Source: Cellvibrionaceae bacterium 1162T.S.0a.05 | Lineage (GTDB): Bacteria; Pseudomonadota; Gammaproteobacteria; Pseudomonadales; Cellvibrionaceae | DNA: 64,000 bases | Direction: 5' to 3' | Assembly (NCBI GenBank): GCA_000964245.1 | Contig: LANB01000001.1 | Span: forward strand, 124,001 to 188,000 | In this document: piece after piece, positions 41,971 through 51,228 of the stretch | Layout: the number at the start of each line of letters is the position of its first letter | How positions within the stretch are numbered: position 1 is the stretch's first letter | Notes under the pieces: model-generated | Database searches by the model: none | The model's input: the letters and a program-made list of their open reading frames with translations, nothing else | Told to the model about the DNA's origin: nothing | Translations under genes and position numbers: made by a program

Positions 41971-42630
41971 ATGAAAACTTTCGCTTTAATTTTACTGAGC
42001 TGTGTGCTGTTTGTTTCCTGCAGCAGCAGTGAGCAGGAGGTCGCCGAGACCTCCTATGCCAAAGGCGTCTACCTGCTATTGGACACCTCTGGCACTTACA
42101 CCCAGGAACTCACCAAAGCCCAACAATTAATTAATTATATGTTGGCCATGCTGGAACCCGGCGATACCTTCGCAGTGGCACGCATAGACAGCGGCAGTTT
42201 CAGTGAGAAAGACATTGTCGCCAAAGTGGTATTGGATGGTCGCCCCTCGATAGCCAACAAACAAAAGCGCGAATTTGCTACCACCATTGCCGACTTTGTT
42301 AAAAATGTAAAAAGCAGTGATTACACAGATATTTCGGGTGGGCTTTTACAAGGCATTGAATATTTGAATGAAGCCAAGGTGGGCAACAAAACCATCATGA
42401 TTTATTCAGATTTGAAAGAAGAATTGCCTAAAGGTTATGTCCGTGATTTCGATATCACCCTGGATGGTTTCAAAGTTCAGGCTTTAAACGTGACCAAGTT
42501 ACGCGCTGACAATGAGAACCCACAGGTTTACCTTGATCGTGTTGAACACTGGGCATTGAAAGTGACTGAAGGTGGAGGCAGTTGGACCGTGATCAACGAC
42601 CTCGATAAACCCGAAGCCATTGCGCTTTGA
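41971..42630 (+). CDS. VWA-domain lipoprotein
   Basis: The start at 41971 has AAGGAG 6 bp upstream (an earlier ATG at 41944 lacks one), giving 219 residues. The signal ends LLSCVLFVSCSSS, with Cys17 as probable acylation site. The rest is one von Willebrand factor A-like domain: MIDAS motif LLLDTSGTYT (DxSxT), TFAVARIDSGSF, the Thr in YTDISGGLLQGIEYL, and MIYSDLKEE. It probably binds a divalent metal and a protein partner in the periplasm. The natural candidate is the membrane protein encoded just upstream. Confidence 0.85.
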   Translation: MKTFALILLSCVLFVSCSSSEQEVAETSYAKGVYLLLDTSGTYTQELTKAQQLINYMLAMLEPGDTFAVARIDSGSFSEKDIVAKVVLDGRPSIANKQKREFATTIADFVKNVKSSDYTDISGGLLQGIEYLNEAKVGNKTIMIYSDLKEELPKGYVRDFDITLDGFKVQALNVTKLRADNENPQVYLDRVEHWALKVTEGGGSWTVINDLDKPEAIAL

Positions 42631-42681
42631 TTGTGAAGACAACACGTTAAAACATTTCTAACTCGTTGCCGAGTGCCCTTT

Positions 42682-42720
42682 CGCGCAGTATCTACCAAGC
42701 TCTGATACTGCGCGTTTTTT
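42682..42720 (+). terminator. Strong Rho-independent terminator after the VWA gene
   Basis: CGCGCAGTATC (42682-42692) and GATACTGCGCG (42704-42714) form an 11-bp stem with an 11-nt loop, followed by TTTTTT. Confidence 0.92.
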
Positions 42721-42768
42721 ATTTGCCTAGCCCACGCTTCTTACAACTCCTATTTAAGCTTTCCATAC

Positions 42769-43314
42769 TCATGCTGCCACTGGAAAAGACTGCAAGTGCT
42801 CATGCAAGCGCTTGCCGACATTGACTGTCCGATAGGTCACCAGCGGCGGTGCCAAATCAGTTTGCACCCTGCGCTTGAGCCACTGCCCCTCGGTGAGCTT
42901 TGACAGACACTTTGAGAGCGCCCTGTCCGTCACAGGGTTCAATTGTCGACGCAAATCTGAATACCGCTGCTCATCCGGCAAACACGCCAGCAGAGGCAAA
43001 GACCATTTTGAACGCACCAACGAACGCTCTTCTGAACCAGGTATAAATCTGAATAATTCGAGTGCCCAGTCTGCCACCTCTTGTCCATGAGGCAGTAAGC
43101 GAAACTCCGGCCGCAAGGGGTGACCATGCCCGGGGTTCCTCTCGATGAGGCCAAGTACTTGCAGGTGCTCCACACTTGCACTCATTGAAATTCTGCCGCA
43201 TTCGGCAGCTGCGGCCAACGGTGAAACCCGCCCGGGCACACCACTGGCAAGCAGGCCAAGCGCAGTGAGCGACCAGGTTCGAGAACACAAATTGATCAGC
43301 TGTTCATTTTTCAT
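42769..43314 (-). CDS. Transcriptional regulator with two tandem HxlR-like winged helices
   Basis: 181 residues. The C-terminal half is a normal HxlR domain: RSKWSLPLLACLPDEQRYSD, LRRQLNPVTDRALSKCLSKL, GQWLKRRVQT, PPLVTYRTVNVGKRLHEHL. The N-terminal half looks like a diverged second copy (RTWSLTALGLLASGVPGRVS, MSASVEHLQVLGLIER). The usual Cys redox sensor before the first helix is at Cys10 (LINLCSRTW) rather than in the second domain. It is divergent from a VOC-family gene, 185 bp away, a common arrangement for HxlR regulators and detoxification enzymes. Confidence 0.8.
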   Translation of the reverse strand: MKNEQLINLCSRTWSLTALGLLASGVPGRVSPLAAAAECGRISMSASVEHLQVLGLIERNPGHGHPLRPEFRLLPHGQEVADWALELFRFIPGSEERSLVRSKWSLPLLACLPDEQRYSDLRRQLNPVTDRALSKCLSKLTEGQWLKRRVQTDLAPPLVTYRTVNVGKRLHEHLQSFPVAA

Positions 43315-43362
43315 TTCGCCTCACCTTCGAATAGCTGTTGCCGGTATTACCCCTTTTGCACG

Positions 43363-43380
43363 CCATTTTTCAGAGGTTCC
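43363..43380. repeat. Solo terminal repeat of the MITE-like element
   Basis: CCATTTTTCAGAGGTTCC is identical to 18 of the 19 bases of the right end at 11362-11380. I see no partner within 400 bp, so it is a solo end or remnant, lying upstream of the tandem-HxlR gene. Confidence 0.7.
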
Positions 43381-43499
43381 TTAGCACCTTCGTTTCTTTT
43401 TTCCTGTTTCCTTTGGCTGTCTTATTTATGTTTTGTATATTTTGTATATTTACTATATTATCTTTCCATGCGTATAAATAGTAACAAAGGACAGCGACT

Positions 43500-43871
43500 A
43501 TGCCTACTATCCAGCCCAACAACACCATCACAATTGCCCTCTCAGTTAAGGATCGCGCAGCGTCTGCAGCATGGTACAAAAAACATCTCGGTTTCGAGGA
43601 GCTTCACAGTATTGATGAAGCCGGTTGGACCGAACTGGCAACCAATACACCCGGCGTCACTCTCGGCCTGGGTGACGCAGAGGAAATCAATTTTGGAAAC
43701 ACCATGCCCGTATTTGGTGTCGACAATTTCGATCAAGCCCGAAACGCGCTGGAAAAAGCCGGGGTAAAATTTGATGGCGACACGATTTTTGTAGAAGGCA
43801 TGGTGAAAGTCGCGGGCTTCTATGATCTGGATGGTAATGGGCTGATGATCGCGGAAGACTTATCCGCCTAA
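43500..43871 (+). CDS. VOC family protein (glyoxalase/bleomycin-resistance fold)
   Basis: 123 residues. One beta-alpha-beta-beta-beta module pair: NNTITIALSVKDRAASAAWY, KKHLGFEELHSIDEAGWTEL, LGLGDAEEIN, then FGVDNFDQARNALEKAGVKF and KVAGFYDLDGNGLMIAED. The C-terminal FYDLDGNGL is characteristic of VOC enzymes. The substrate is unknown. The start follows AAGGAC. Upstream, TTTGTATAT is repeated in tandem (~43434-43460) in an AT-rich promoter zone that could be the operator for the divergent regulator. Confidence 0.85.
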   Translation: MPTIQPNNTITIALSVKDRAASAAWYKKHLGFEELHSIDEAGWTELATNTPGVTLGLGDAEEINFGNTMPVFGVDNFDQARNALEKAGVKFDGDTIFVEGMVKVAGFYDLDGNGLMIAEDLSA

Positions 43872-44339
43872 CACCAACTTACGCAATTAAAATTTCGGAC
43901 AAGCAAGGTACATCCAAAGGTTTAACCATTCACGAAGTTGCACGTTGCTCCTCAATTTGCGTGCAGAAACAAAGAACATTTTTGCTGCAGATCCCGGATT
44001 TTTCCCAGCCTTTACACCCTACCAAGTATTCCGCTATCAGCAGCAAATTCAAGCGGAATAAAAGTTATATAAAATGCACCCTTATTGTACAAAAGTCGCC
44101 TCATAATAGTGCGTAGCACGTGGCATTTTTGTGGACAATGTCATTCGTCTTTCTTCCTTTTGCGTTTGTCGTCGCAGGTGAATATTCACGACTTTTAGCG
44201 GTAGCAAATATTGCACGCATTGTTATTCTCTTAAAAAAACCATTGCTAATTTGAACTTTTACTGACTTGCCCGTAAGCCTGAATTTAAATGCATGATTAG
44301 AGAAAAACAGTCCAGTGACTACAACATGGGAAAGAGATT
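43872..44339. other. Intergenic region, no gene seen
   Basis: 468 bases between the VOC gene and the small unknown gene. It is AT-rich towards the right and has no coding frame with a plausible start and ribosome site. A GGAAAGAG site precedes the next gene. Confidence 0.5.
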
Positions 44340-44738
44340 ATGAAAACTCAGTCATTAAAATTTACTGAGCTCACATTGGAAGCGATTCGCGCCTTACGCA
44401 TTCAGGTTGAGCTGCATGAAAAAGTTAATTTGCGCTGCAAAAATGTGGAAGAACTTATTCAGCTATTAGAGCTCGCACTGCGGTCCAATGTGGGAACCTT
44501 ACAAAATAGTCTCAACAAATTTATCGAGACCCTTAACCCCCGCCAATTGACTTATTTTAAAAGCATGGGGTTAGCGCTAACCGTCGTGAAAGCCTCTCAA
44601 GAACACAACTCAGGAAAACGCAGTTATCGCGGTGTCGAGCTACCTACCAGCGCGCAAAAACCTGTTGCAGTTGAAAGTACTGACACTAACCATAAAAAGA
44701 AGAAAGTTATCTACCGTGGCCAGGTAAAATGGGTTTAA
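44340..44738 (+). CDS. Small hypothetical protein, no recognised domain
   Basis: 132 residues, preceded by a good GGAAAGAG site. The N-terminal ~85 residues look helical (LTLEAIRALRIQVELHEKV; VEELIQLLELALRSNVGTLQ; LNPRQLTYFKSMGLALTVV). The basic C-terminal part has two YRG motifs (SYRGVEL and IYRGQVKW), separated by a Ser/Thr/Lys-rich linker. No signal peptide. The pattern suggests a cytoplasmic adaptor or nucleic-acid-binding protein, but I do not recognise it. Confidence 0.6.
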   Translation: MKTQSLKFTELTLEAIRALRIQVELHEKVNLRCKNVEELIQLLELALRSNVGTLQNSLNKFIETLNPRQLTYFKSMGLALTVVKASQEHNSGKRSYRGVELPTSAQKPVAVESTDTNHKKKKVIYRGQVKWV

Positions 44739-44752
44739 TCATTAATTATGAC

Positions 44753-44803
44753 GCTTACTTCCAGGAGTGCGACCAGCAGGACATCGCCCCTTTGGAAGTA
44801 AGC
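44753..44803. repeat. Perfect 11-bp inverted repeat (structured hairpin)
   Basis: GCTTACTTCCA (44753-44763) pairs with TGGAAGTAAGC (44793-44803). Inside it GCGA and TCGC form a second short stem, giving a symmetric hairpin with internal loops. There is no U-run after it on either strand, so it is not a standard terminator. It could be a small structured RNA or a DNA site. Confidence 0.65.
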
Positions 44804-45274
44804 CGATTAAAATCAAGCCCTGATCTGTTACTTAGTATGTTCACCTGTCAGTGAGCACGCAGCGCACCCCGGATTTAACCTTTCTATTATTGCTTATAGT
44901 TAACTCAGTGGTTTGGCGGTGTCTTGAGAGCACACTGCGCCTCTTGCTTTAAACCAGGCTTCACTTACAACCTGACTTATACCTTTTTCCTCTCGAATAA
45001 CCTTATTTTATTAGTTCTTTGCGCCCCATTACGGGGCCTCACAAAAAACCTGCGTCACAAGAATCCAAAAAACGAAGCCCCCATATATAGCCCGCGCACC
45101 AATTTGATCCAATAAATATTTTGAGCCTGCTTAAGATTGGAACTTGAACACTAAATTTTCTAACCATTGTGGTGCAATCCCATTTCCAAGCCTCGCCTCG
45201 CCCACCTCGGAAACCTCAATCTAAGCCCCTGTTTTTATTGAATAAATATTTATATTTTTAATTTCTTTTAGCAG

Positions 45275-45291
45275 TTGGCACCGCTTTTGCG
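45275..45291 (+). promoter_or_regulatory. Sigma-54 (RpoN) promoter of the nitrate-type operon
   Basis: TTGGCACCGCTTTTGCG matches the -24/-12 consensus TGGCAC-N5-TTGC exactly in the conserved elements, with GG and GC 10 bases apart. It lies about 88 bp upstream of the first start codon. An upstream half-site GGTGCA (45171-45176) could be part of an NtrC enhancer site. This implies induction under nitrogen limitation. Confidence 0.85.
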
Positions 45292-45378
45292 ATATCCCTG
45301 TGCGTGCAAATTAAAACGCTTCGGGTTTTTAAAACGGGAAGCACAATTTTTGAAACTAACCAAATTGGGGCATTACTT

Positions 45379-46776
45379 ATGAAGTTACGGCTTAGGAATT
45401 TACGACGAGGTTTCTGCGCGCTTGCAGGCGGAATGGCTTTCGCATTTAGCGCACAGTCACTTTTTGCCGAAGAACTGGACGTCGAAAAAGATGAATTAAC
45501 TTTTGGTTTTATTAAATTAACAGATATGGCTCCTCTCGCCGTCGCCTACGAACAAGGTTATTTTGAGGATGAAGGCTTATTTGTCACTTTGGAAGCACAG
45601 GCAAACTGGAAAGTACTTCTCGATGGCGTTATCGACGGCAAACTCGATGGTGCCCACATGCTCGCAGGCCAACCGCTGGGCGCCACAATTGGTTATGGTA
45701 CCGAGGCACATATCATCACCGCTTTCAGCATGGATTTAAACGGTAACGGCATTACGGTTTCCAATGATATCTGGAAACAAATGAAACCCAATATTCCCCA
45801 TGAAAATGGCAAACCCGTTCACCCGATTAGTGCCAGTGCTTTAAAACCTGTTGTTGAAAAATACCGTGACGAAGGTAAGCCTTTCAATATGGGAATGGTC
45901 TTTCCGGTCTCCACTCACAATTATGAATTACGTTATTGGCTCGCCGCAGGCGGTATCAAGCCAGGTTATTACGGACCAGGCGCAGCAGGGAATGTGGGTC
46001 AAATCGCAGGCGACACTTTATTGAGTGTTACACCACCCCCACAAATGCCCGCAACGCTCGAAGCCGGTACCATTTACGGATACTGCGTCGGTGAACCCTG
46101 GAACCAGCAAGCGGTATTCAAAGGTATTGGTGTGCCTGTTATTACCGATTACGAAATCTGGAAAAATAACCCTGAAAAAGTTTTCGGAGTAAGCAGCAAG
46201 TGGGCTGAGGAAAACCCCAATACCCACCTTGCCGTTTTGAAAGCCCTGATTCGCGCAGCAAAATGGTTGGATGAAAACGACAACGCTAACCGTAAAGCCG
46301 CTGTAAAAATTCTATCGCAACCTAACTACGTAGGTGCTGACTACGACGTTATCGCAAACTCCATGACAGGAACCTTTGAATACGAAAAAGGTGACAAACG
46401 TGAAGTGCCCGACTTCAACGTGTTTTACCGTTATTACGCAACCTACCCTTTTTACTCGGATGCAATCTGGTATCTCACGCAAATGCGTCGCTGGGGTCAA
46501 ATTTCAGAAGACAAGCCTGATAGCTGGTATCACGAAGTTGCCAAAAACGTGTACAAGCCCGAAATCTATATGGAAGCTGCCAAGCTTTTGATTAAGGAAG
46601 GCAAAGTCGCAAAAGAAGATTTCCCCTTTGGCACTGATGGTTATCGTGATCCACAGACTCACTTTATCGACAACATTGTGTACGACGGTCATAAACCAAA
46701 TGATTACCTGGCGAAATTCCCCATTGGCCTCAAGCAGGGTGAAGTTGTAACCGCCACTGGTGTCAGCAAAAAATAA
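45379..46776 (+). CDS. nrtA: Nitrate-type ABC transporter substrate-binding protein
   Basis: The start at 45379 ([15 protein letters not shown]) gives 465 residues. The signal has a twin-arginine-like RRGF before a hydrophobic stretch ([19 protein letters not shown]), as in other NrtA/CmpA proteins. The mature part has [40 protein letters not shown] and [19 protein letters not shown], all characteristic of the NrtA/NasF/CmpA family. It captures nitrate or nitrite in the periplasm; bicarbonate or related ions cannot be excluded. It heads a four-gene operon. Confidence 0.9.
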   Translation: MKLRLRNLRRGFCALAGGMAFAFSAQSLFAEELDVEKDELTFGFIKLTDMAPLAVAYEQGYFEDEGLFVTLEAQANWKVLLDGVIDGKLDGAHMLAGQPLGATIGYGTEAHIITAFSMDLNGNGITVSNDIWKQMKPNIPHENGKPVHPISASALKPVVEKYRDEGKPFNMGMVFPVSTHNYELRYWLAAGGIKPGYYGPGAAGNVGQIAGDTLLSVTPPPQMPATLEAGTIYGYCVGEPWNQQAVFKGIGVPVITDYEIWKNNPEKVFGVSSKWAEENPNTHLAVLKALIRAAKWLDENDNANRKAAVKILSQPNYVGADYDVIANSMTGTFEYEKGDKREVPDFNVFYRYYATYPFYSDAIWYLTQMRRWGQISEDKPDSWYHEVAKNVYKPEIYMEAAKLLIKEGKVAKEDFPFGTDGYRDPQTHFIDNIVYDGHKPNDYLAKFPIGLKQGEVVTATGVSKK

Positions 46777-46891
46777 AAAACACTTAAACATTAATTTTTA
46801 GACGCACAAACAAGCGCAACAGGGAAGTTGCGTCCTGAAAAAAGTGAAAGGGATGCAAAACGGATTGAAAACTAACTAAACAGGTACTCTT

Positions 46892-47905
46892 ATGAACAAA
46901 GTCATTAACTTTTTACAGCTATCAGGTTTTACCTGGTTCGTGCCGCTCGCACGTATGGCGGCTGGCGAAAACCCCAAGGAGCAGGCTAAACAATTATGGC
47001 TTGTTATGGGCATCCCGATTGTCGCGTTTATTGTGTTTCTTTTTCTGTGGGGGCAACTTTCTACAAAAATAGAAACCAGCCTCGGGACCATTCCCGGACC
47101 TAAAGAAGTTTACACTGAAGCGACTGGCCTCTGGGAAGATCACCAGGCTAGCCGAGCAAAAGCCGATGCGTTCTATGAGCGCCAGGAAAAGCGCAACGCG
47201 AAATATGAAGAGCAAGGCAAGCTGGATAAAATCAAGTGGCGTGAATACACCGGTGCGCCGACTTATGTCGATCAGATATTTACCAGTATTAAAACGGTGT
47301 TTATGGGCTTTTTTCTCGCCACTATCATCGCCGTGCCTCTGGGTATCTTCTGCGGACTGAGTACCACATTTAATTCGGCCCTGAATCCCATCATTCAAAT
47401 TTTTAAGCCCGTTTCGCCTCTTGCATGGTTGCCTATCGTTACCATGGTAGTAAGCGCAACGTATATCACAACTGACGACAGCTGGTTCAGTAAATCCTTT
47501 TTGAATTCCGCCATTACGGTCACCTTGTGCTCCCTATGGCCGACACTGATTAATACTGCTCTCGGTGTAAGCTCCATTGACAAGGATCTCATGAATGTTG
47601 GCAAGGTATTACAACTCGGATGGTTTACTAAAATTACCAAACTGGTTTTGCCCTCTTCCCTGCCACTGATTTTTACCGGTTTACGCTTGTCACTTGGTGT
47701 TGGCTGGATGGTACTTATTGCTGCGGAAATGCTCGCGCAAAACCCGGGCCTTGGTAAGTTTGTTTGGGATGAGTTCCAGAATGGCTCCTCGCAATCGCTT
47801 GGCAAAATTATGGTTGCTGTACTCACCATCGGTATTATCGGCTTTCTCCTCGACCGCATGATGTACACCCTGCAAAGCCTGTTCACCTTTAGTGACAAAC
47901 GATAA
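46892..47905 (+). CDS. nrtB: Nitrate-type ABC transporter permease
   Basis: 337 residues. An N-terminal cytoplasmic extension with one TM (~31-50) and a charged linker precede the standard permease core (~125-335). Core motifs: [40 protein letters not shown], and the ATPase-contacting EAA-like loop [20 protein letters not shown]...[20 protein letters not shown]. It forms the inner-membrane channel with the ATPase encoded 11 bp downstream. Confidence 0.93.
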   Translation: MNKVINFLQLSGFTWFVPLARMAAGENPKEQAKQLWLVMGIPIVAFIVFLFLWGQLSTKIETSLGTIPGPKEVYTEATGLWEDHQASRAKADAFYERQEKRNAKYEEQGKLDKIKWREYTGAPTYVDQIFTSIKTVFMGFFLATIIAVPLGIFCGLSTTFNSALNPIIQIFKPVSPLAWLPIVTMVVSATYITTDDSWFSKSFLNSAITVTLCSLWPTLINTALGVSSIDKDLMNVGKVLQLGWFTKITKLVLPSSLPLIFTGLRLSLGVGWMVLIAAEMLAQNPGLGKFVWDEFQNGSSQSLGKIMVAVLTIGIIGFLLDRMMYTLQSLFTFSDKR

Positions 47906-47916
47906 GGAGAGCACGC

Positions 47917-49686
47917 ATGAGCAAGTTTTGTGAAATAAAGGGTCTCGTAAAAAACTATGGCAGTGGCAAAAATGTCACTGAGGTGTTGGGTGGTATTGAC
48001 CTTGAAATCAAGGAAGGTGAGTTTGTCGCGATTGTCGGTTTTTCCGGTAGCGGCAAAACCACCCTGGTTTCTTCGATCGCCGGTCTGGTCAGCCCCGACG
48101 AGGGGCAAGTACTTTTCAAGGGCAAGCCTGTTAAGGAACCCAGCCCGGAACGCGGGATTGTTTTCCAGAGTTATTCGCTGATGCCCTGGTTGAGCGTGTA
48201 CGGCAATATCGCGCTCGCCGTCGACGAAGTATTTTCCTCCTGGTCTGCGGCGAAGCGCAAGGAACACATACTGAAGTACATCGACATGGTGGGCTTAAGC
48301 CACGCGATTGATCGTCGCCCTGCGGAATTATCGGGCGGCATGCGTCAACGCGTCGCTGTTGCGCGTGCACTCGCGATGCAACCAGAAATGTTATTGCTGG
48401 ATGAGCCCTTGTCTGCACTGGATGCACTGACCCGTTCAAAACTGCAAGATGAAATTGAAATCATTTCCCAACAGGAAAAGAAAACCATTTTGCTGATTAC
48501 TAACGATGTGGATGAAGCGATTCTTCTTGCAGACCGGGTCATTCCTCTTAACCCCGGACCGAAAGCCACGCTCGGGCCGGAATTTGTTGTGAATATTCCA
48601 CGCCCGCGTGATCGCACCGAGATGAACCATATTGAGGAATTTAAAACACTCCGTAAGGAGATTACCGAGTACCTGATGAAAGTGGGGGCTGAAGCCGGTG
48701 AACAGGATGACTCACTTATTTTGCCCGACATTACACCGAATACAGCGTTCCCACCAAACAACGCAGCAGAAAAAGCCGCACAGGTGAACCCCTTAACACT
48801 GGATCGCTATGTCGAGTTTTCAAAAGTTACAAAAATTTATCCAACACCAAAAGGCCCTCTCACAGTCGTTGACGAATTTGATCTGAAACTCAAAAAGGGC
48901 GAATTCATTTCCCTGATTGGGCACTCCGGTTGCGGTAAATCAACAGTGTTGTCGATGGTCGCTGGCCTCAATGAAATTAGCGATGGCGGAATTATTCTGG
49001 ACAACAAAGAGGTCACCACGGCTGGGCCCGACCGCGGCGTCGTGTTTCAGGCGCCAAGCCTGTTTCCCTGGTTGACTGCGCGTGAAAATGTCGCCCTGGG
49101 TGTGGAACGCGTTTATCCCCATGGCAGTAAAAAAGAGCGCAAGGAAATTGTTGAATACTACTTGTCACGTGTCGGCCTCGCCGATGCCATGGATAAGAAA
49201 GCGGCTGAACTTTCCAACGGAATGAAACAACGTGTTGGTATTGCTCGCGCCTTCGCCCTCTCGCCTAAATTACTGCTGTTAGATGAACCTTTCGGCATGC
49301 TGGATTCATTAACGCGCTGGGATTTACAGGAAGTGTTGATGGACGTGTGGAAACGTACCCAGGTGACCGCGATCTGTGTCACGCACGATGTCGATGAAGC
49401 AATTCTGTTGGCAGACCGCGTCATCATGATGACCAATGGCCCAAATGCAAAAGTAGGCAAGATACTCGAAGTCGATTTACCGCGCCCACGGACGCGCCGC
49501 CAACTGCTTGAACATCAGGACTATTACAGCTTGCGTGAAGAGTTGCTCTCCTTCCTCGAAGAGTGTGAACGTGAACACGATGAACCGGAAAACAATCAGC
49601 AAGAAAACCCAATAGATAACCAGGAAGGAAAATCAGAAACAGAAAATGAAAACAACATGGACGGCGAGCAACGCTTATCAGCTTGA
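47917..49686 (+). CDS. nrtC: Fused double ATPase subunit of the nitrate-type ABC transporter
   Basis: 589 residues containing two complete ABC ATPase domains. Domain 1 (~4-260): Walker [10 protein letters not shown], signature [16 protein letters not shown], Walker [16 protein letters not shown]. Domain 2 (~305-555): Walker [10 protein letters not shown], signature [16 protein letters not shown], Walker [16 protein letters not shown], and [13 protein letters not shown] in both. A ~40-residue linker joins them, and the C-tail is acidic. In domain 1 the switch position reads ITNDVDEA instead of ITHDVDEA, so one site may be inactive. The cyanobacterial NrtC/NrtD pair is encoded by two genes; here they are one polypeptide. 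Confidence 0.92.
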   Translation: MSKFCEIKGLVKNYGSGKNVTEVLGGIDLEIKEGEFVAIVGFSGSGKTTLVSSIAGLVSPDEGQVLFKGKPVKEPSPERGIVFQSYSLMPWLSVYGNIALAVDEVFSSWSAAKRKEHILKYIDMVGLSHAIDRRPAELSGGMRQRVAVARALAMQPEMLLLDEPLSALDALTRSKLQDEIEIISQQEKKTILLITNDVDEAILLADRVIPLNPGPKATLGPEFVVNIPRPRDRTEMNHIEEFKTLRKEITEYLMKVGAEAGEQDDSLILPDITPNTAFPPNNAAEKAAQVNPLTLDRYVEFSKVTKIYPTPKGPLTVVDEFDLKLKKGEFISLIGHSGCGKSTVLSMVAGLNEISDGGIILDNKEVTTAGPDRGVVFQAPSLFPWLTARENVALGVERVYPHGSKKERKEIVEYYLSRVGLADAMDKKAAELSNGMKQRVGIARAFALSPKLLLLDEPFGMLDSLTRWDLQEVLMDVWKRTQVTAICVTHDVDEAILLADRVIMMTNGPNAKVGKILEVDLPRPRTRRQLLEHQDYYSLREELLSFLEECEREHDEPENNQQENPIDNQEGKSETENENNMDGEQRLSA

Positions 49687-49797
49687 TAAGCGTTGTTACA
49701 AAAAAACCATACTTTTATTAACGATATTTTTTATGCCTTTTATTCAATTGCGACAAACCTTTGCCTTACTACACAAAACCATCAGGAGCTTAGCTGT

Positions 49798-51030
49798 ATG
49801 AAATACACCAAACCTACCTTGCTCGCAAGCTTGTTACTCGGTCTTAGCACCAGCCCTTTAACGCTGGCTGAAGAATCAGCCAGTTTTGTCGACGCGATCA
49901 AAGACGGAAAAACAACGTTAAATTTTCGCCTGCGTATGGAAGATGTCACTCAGGCTACCGGCGGTGACGATCTTGAAGCTACCGCGAACACTTTACGCAC
50001 GCGCTTGACTTACGATTCCGGAAAGTACAACGGTTGGGGAGGACTTGTCGAATTTGACTATGTCACTGAGCTGGACGACGTTGACTACAACGTTTACCCC
50101 GGCACGCCCGAATTTCCAAATTCTGCCAGCATCCTTGACCCTGAAGGCGAAGACCTGAATCAGGCCTACTTGTCCTACACCGGCGATGGCACTGTGCTTA
50201 AATATGGTCGTCAACGCATTCTTTTGGATAACCAACGTTATGTTGGTGGTGTTGGCTGGAGACAAAACGAGCAAACGTACGATGGTTTTAGCATTAACCA
50301 TACGGGAACAGAAAATCTTTCGGTATTTGTTGCTTACATCTACAACGTCAATCGCATTTTTGGCAGTGATCACCCCGCAGGTGACCACAAAAATAATACC
50401 GTTTTGTTAAATGCCAAATACAATTTCGAAGACATTGGCGCGTTGACTGGCTACTACTATGCCATTGAAAACAAGAACGCCGCACACTTTTCTGCCGACA
50501 CCCTTGGATTGCGCTTCACTGGCAGCAAAGCCGGATTTGGATACACGGCCGAGCTCGCGTCACAAACTGAAGGCGACGGTTCTCCTTTAAATTACAACGC
50601 TTTCTACGGTTTACTGGAAGGCTCCTTTAAAGTGGACCCGGTTACGTTCAAAGTGGGCTATGAACTCCTCGGTGCCGATGGCAGTGATGGCATGTTTATT
50701 ACACCACTCGCGACCTTGCACGCCTTCCAGGGCTGGACTGACAAATATTTGAATGGCGGCCTCGGAAATATTGCTGGCGGCATTCAGGATTTCTACGTCA
50801 ATGTTGGTGGCAATATCGGCAAGGTTAAAGCCGCTGTTGTTTACCACAGCCTCAGCTCCGATGATTCCGAAGCCGCTGGCGGTATGGAAGACCTCGGGTC
50901 CGAAGTGGGCGTAGTTGTTTCCGGTAAAGTCGGCCCTGTCGGTTTGCTCGCAAAATATGCCAGTTACACTGCCGATGACTTCGGGACTGACACAGAAAAA
51001 TTGTGGTTGCAGGCTGTCATCTCGTTTTAA
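49798..51030 (+). CDS. Outer-membrane porin (alginate_exp type) of the nitrate operon
   Basis: The start at 49798 (MKYTKPTLLASLLLGLSTSP) follows CAGGAG, giving 410 residues. Signal peptide cleaved near LTLAEE. The mature protein has regularly alternating strands (KTTLNFRLRMEDVTQ, EATANTLRTRLTYDSG, GTVLKYGRQRILLDNQRYVGG) and ends LWLQAVISF, the usual aromatic-terminated barrel. The pattern fits the alginate-export/OprD-like porin family. Its place after the ABC genes suggests that it passes nitrate or a small anion across the outer membrane. Confidence 0.85.
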   Translation: MKYTKPTLLASLLLGLSTSPLTLAEESASFVDAIKDGKTTLNFRLRMEDVTQATGGDDLEATANTLRTRLTYDSGKYNGWGGLVEFDYVTELDDVDYNVYPGTPEFPNSASILDPEGEDLNQAYLSYTGDGTVLKYGRQRILLDNQRYVGGVGWRQNEQTYDGFSINHTGTENLSVFVAYIYNVNRIFGSDHPAGDHKNNTVLLNAKYNFEDIGALTGYYYAIENKNAAHFSADTLGLRFTGSKAGFGYTAELASQTEGDGSPLNYNAFYGLLEGSFKVDPVTFKVGYELLGADGSDGMFITPLATLHAFQGWTDKYLNGGLGNIAGGIQDFYVNVGGNIGKVKAAVVYHSLSSDDSEAAGGMEDLGSEVGVVVSGKVGPVGLLAKYASYTADDFGTDTEKLWLQAVISF

Positions 51031-51125
51031 AAAAAATCGACAAGCCTTTTTGCTACGTCAACTTTCTACCACGTTATATAAAGGCTTGCGATTTACCATT
51101 TTAGTACCTGTTGTACTAACCACTT

Positions 51126-51154
51126 GGGGCTCAGCATATTGAGCCCCTTTTTTT
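51126..51154 (+). terminator. Terminator of the nitrate-type operon
   Basis: GGGGCTCA (51126-51133) pairs with TGAGCCCC (51140-51147), followed by TTTTTTT. About 95 bp past the porin stop. Confidence 0.92.
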
Positions 51155-51228
51155 AGAAAGTCTCCGCAATCCATGTGCGGTGATTGACAATCAAATCACG
51201 TGTTTCATTCATATCGCTTTTTGATTTG

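Larger units (their letters stand above)
44739..45378. other. Long leader region with hairpin and nitrogen-type promoter
   Basis: 640 bases before the nitrate-type operon. It contains a perfect 11-bp stem at 44753-44803, a GGTGCA half-site of NtrC type at 45171-45176, and a sigma-54 promoter at 45275-45291. No ORF is convincing. Confidence 0.6.

Noticed and set aside
45023-45037. GCCCC-ATTA-CGGGGC hairpin in the nitrate leader
   Set aside because: Short stem with no U-run and no evident leader peptide; too common to call an attenuator.
44924-45115. 63-residue open frame before the nitrate operon
   Set aside because: No ribosome site, and composition resembles non-coding DNA; it overlaps the regulatory region.
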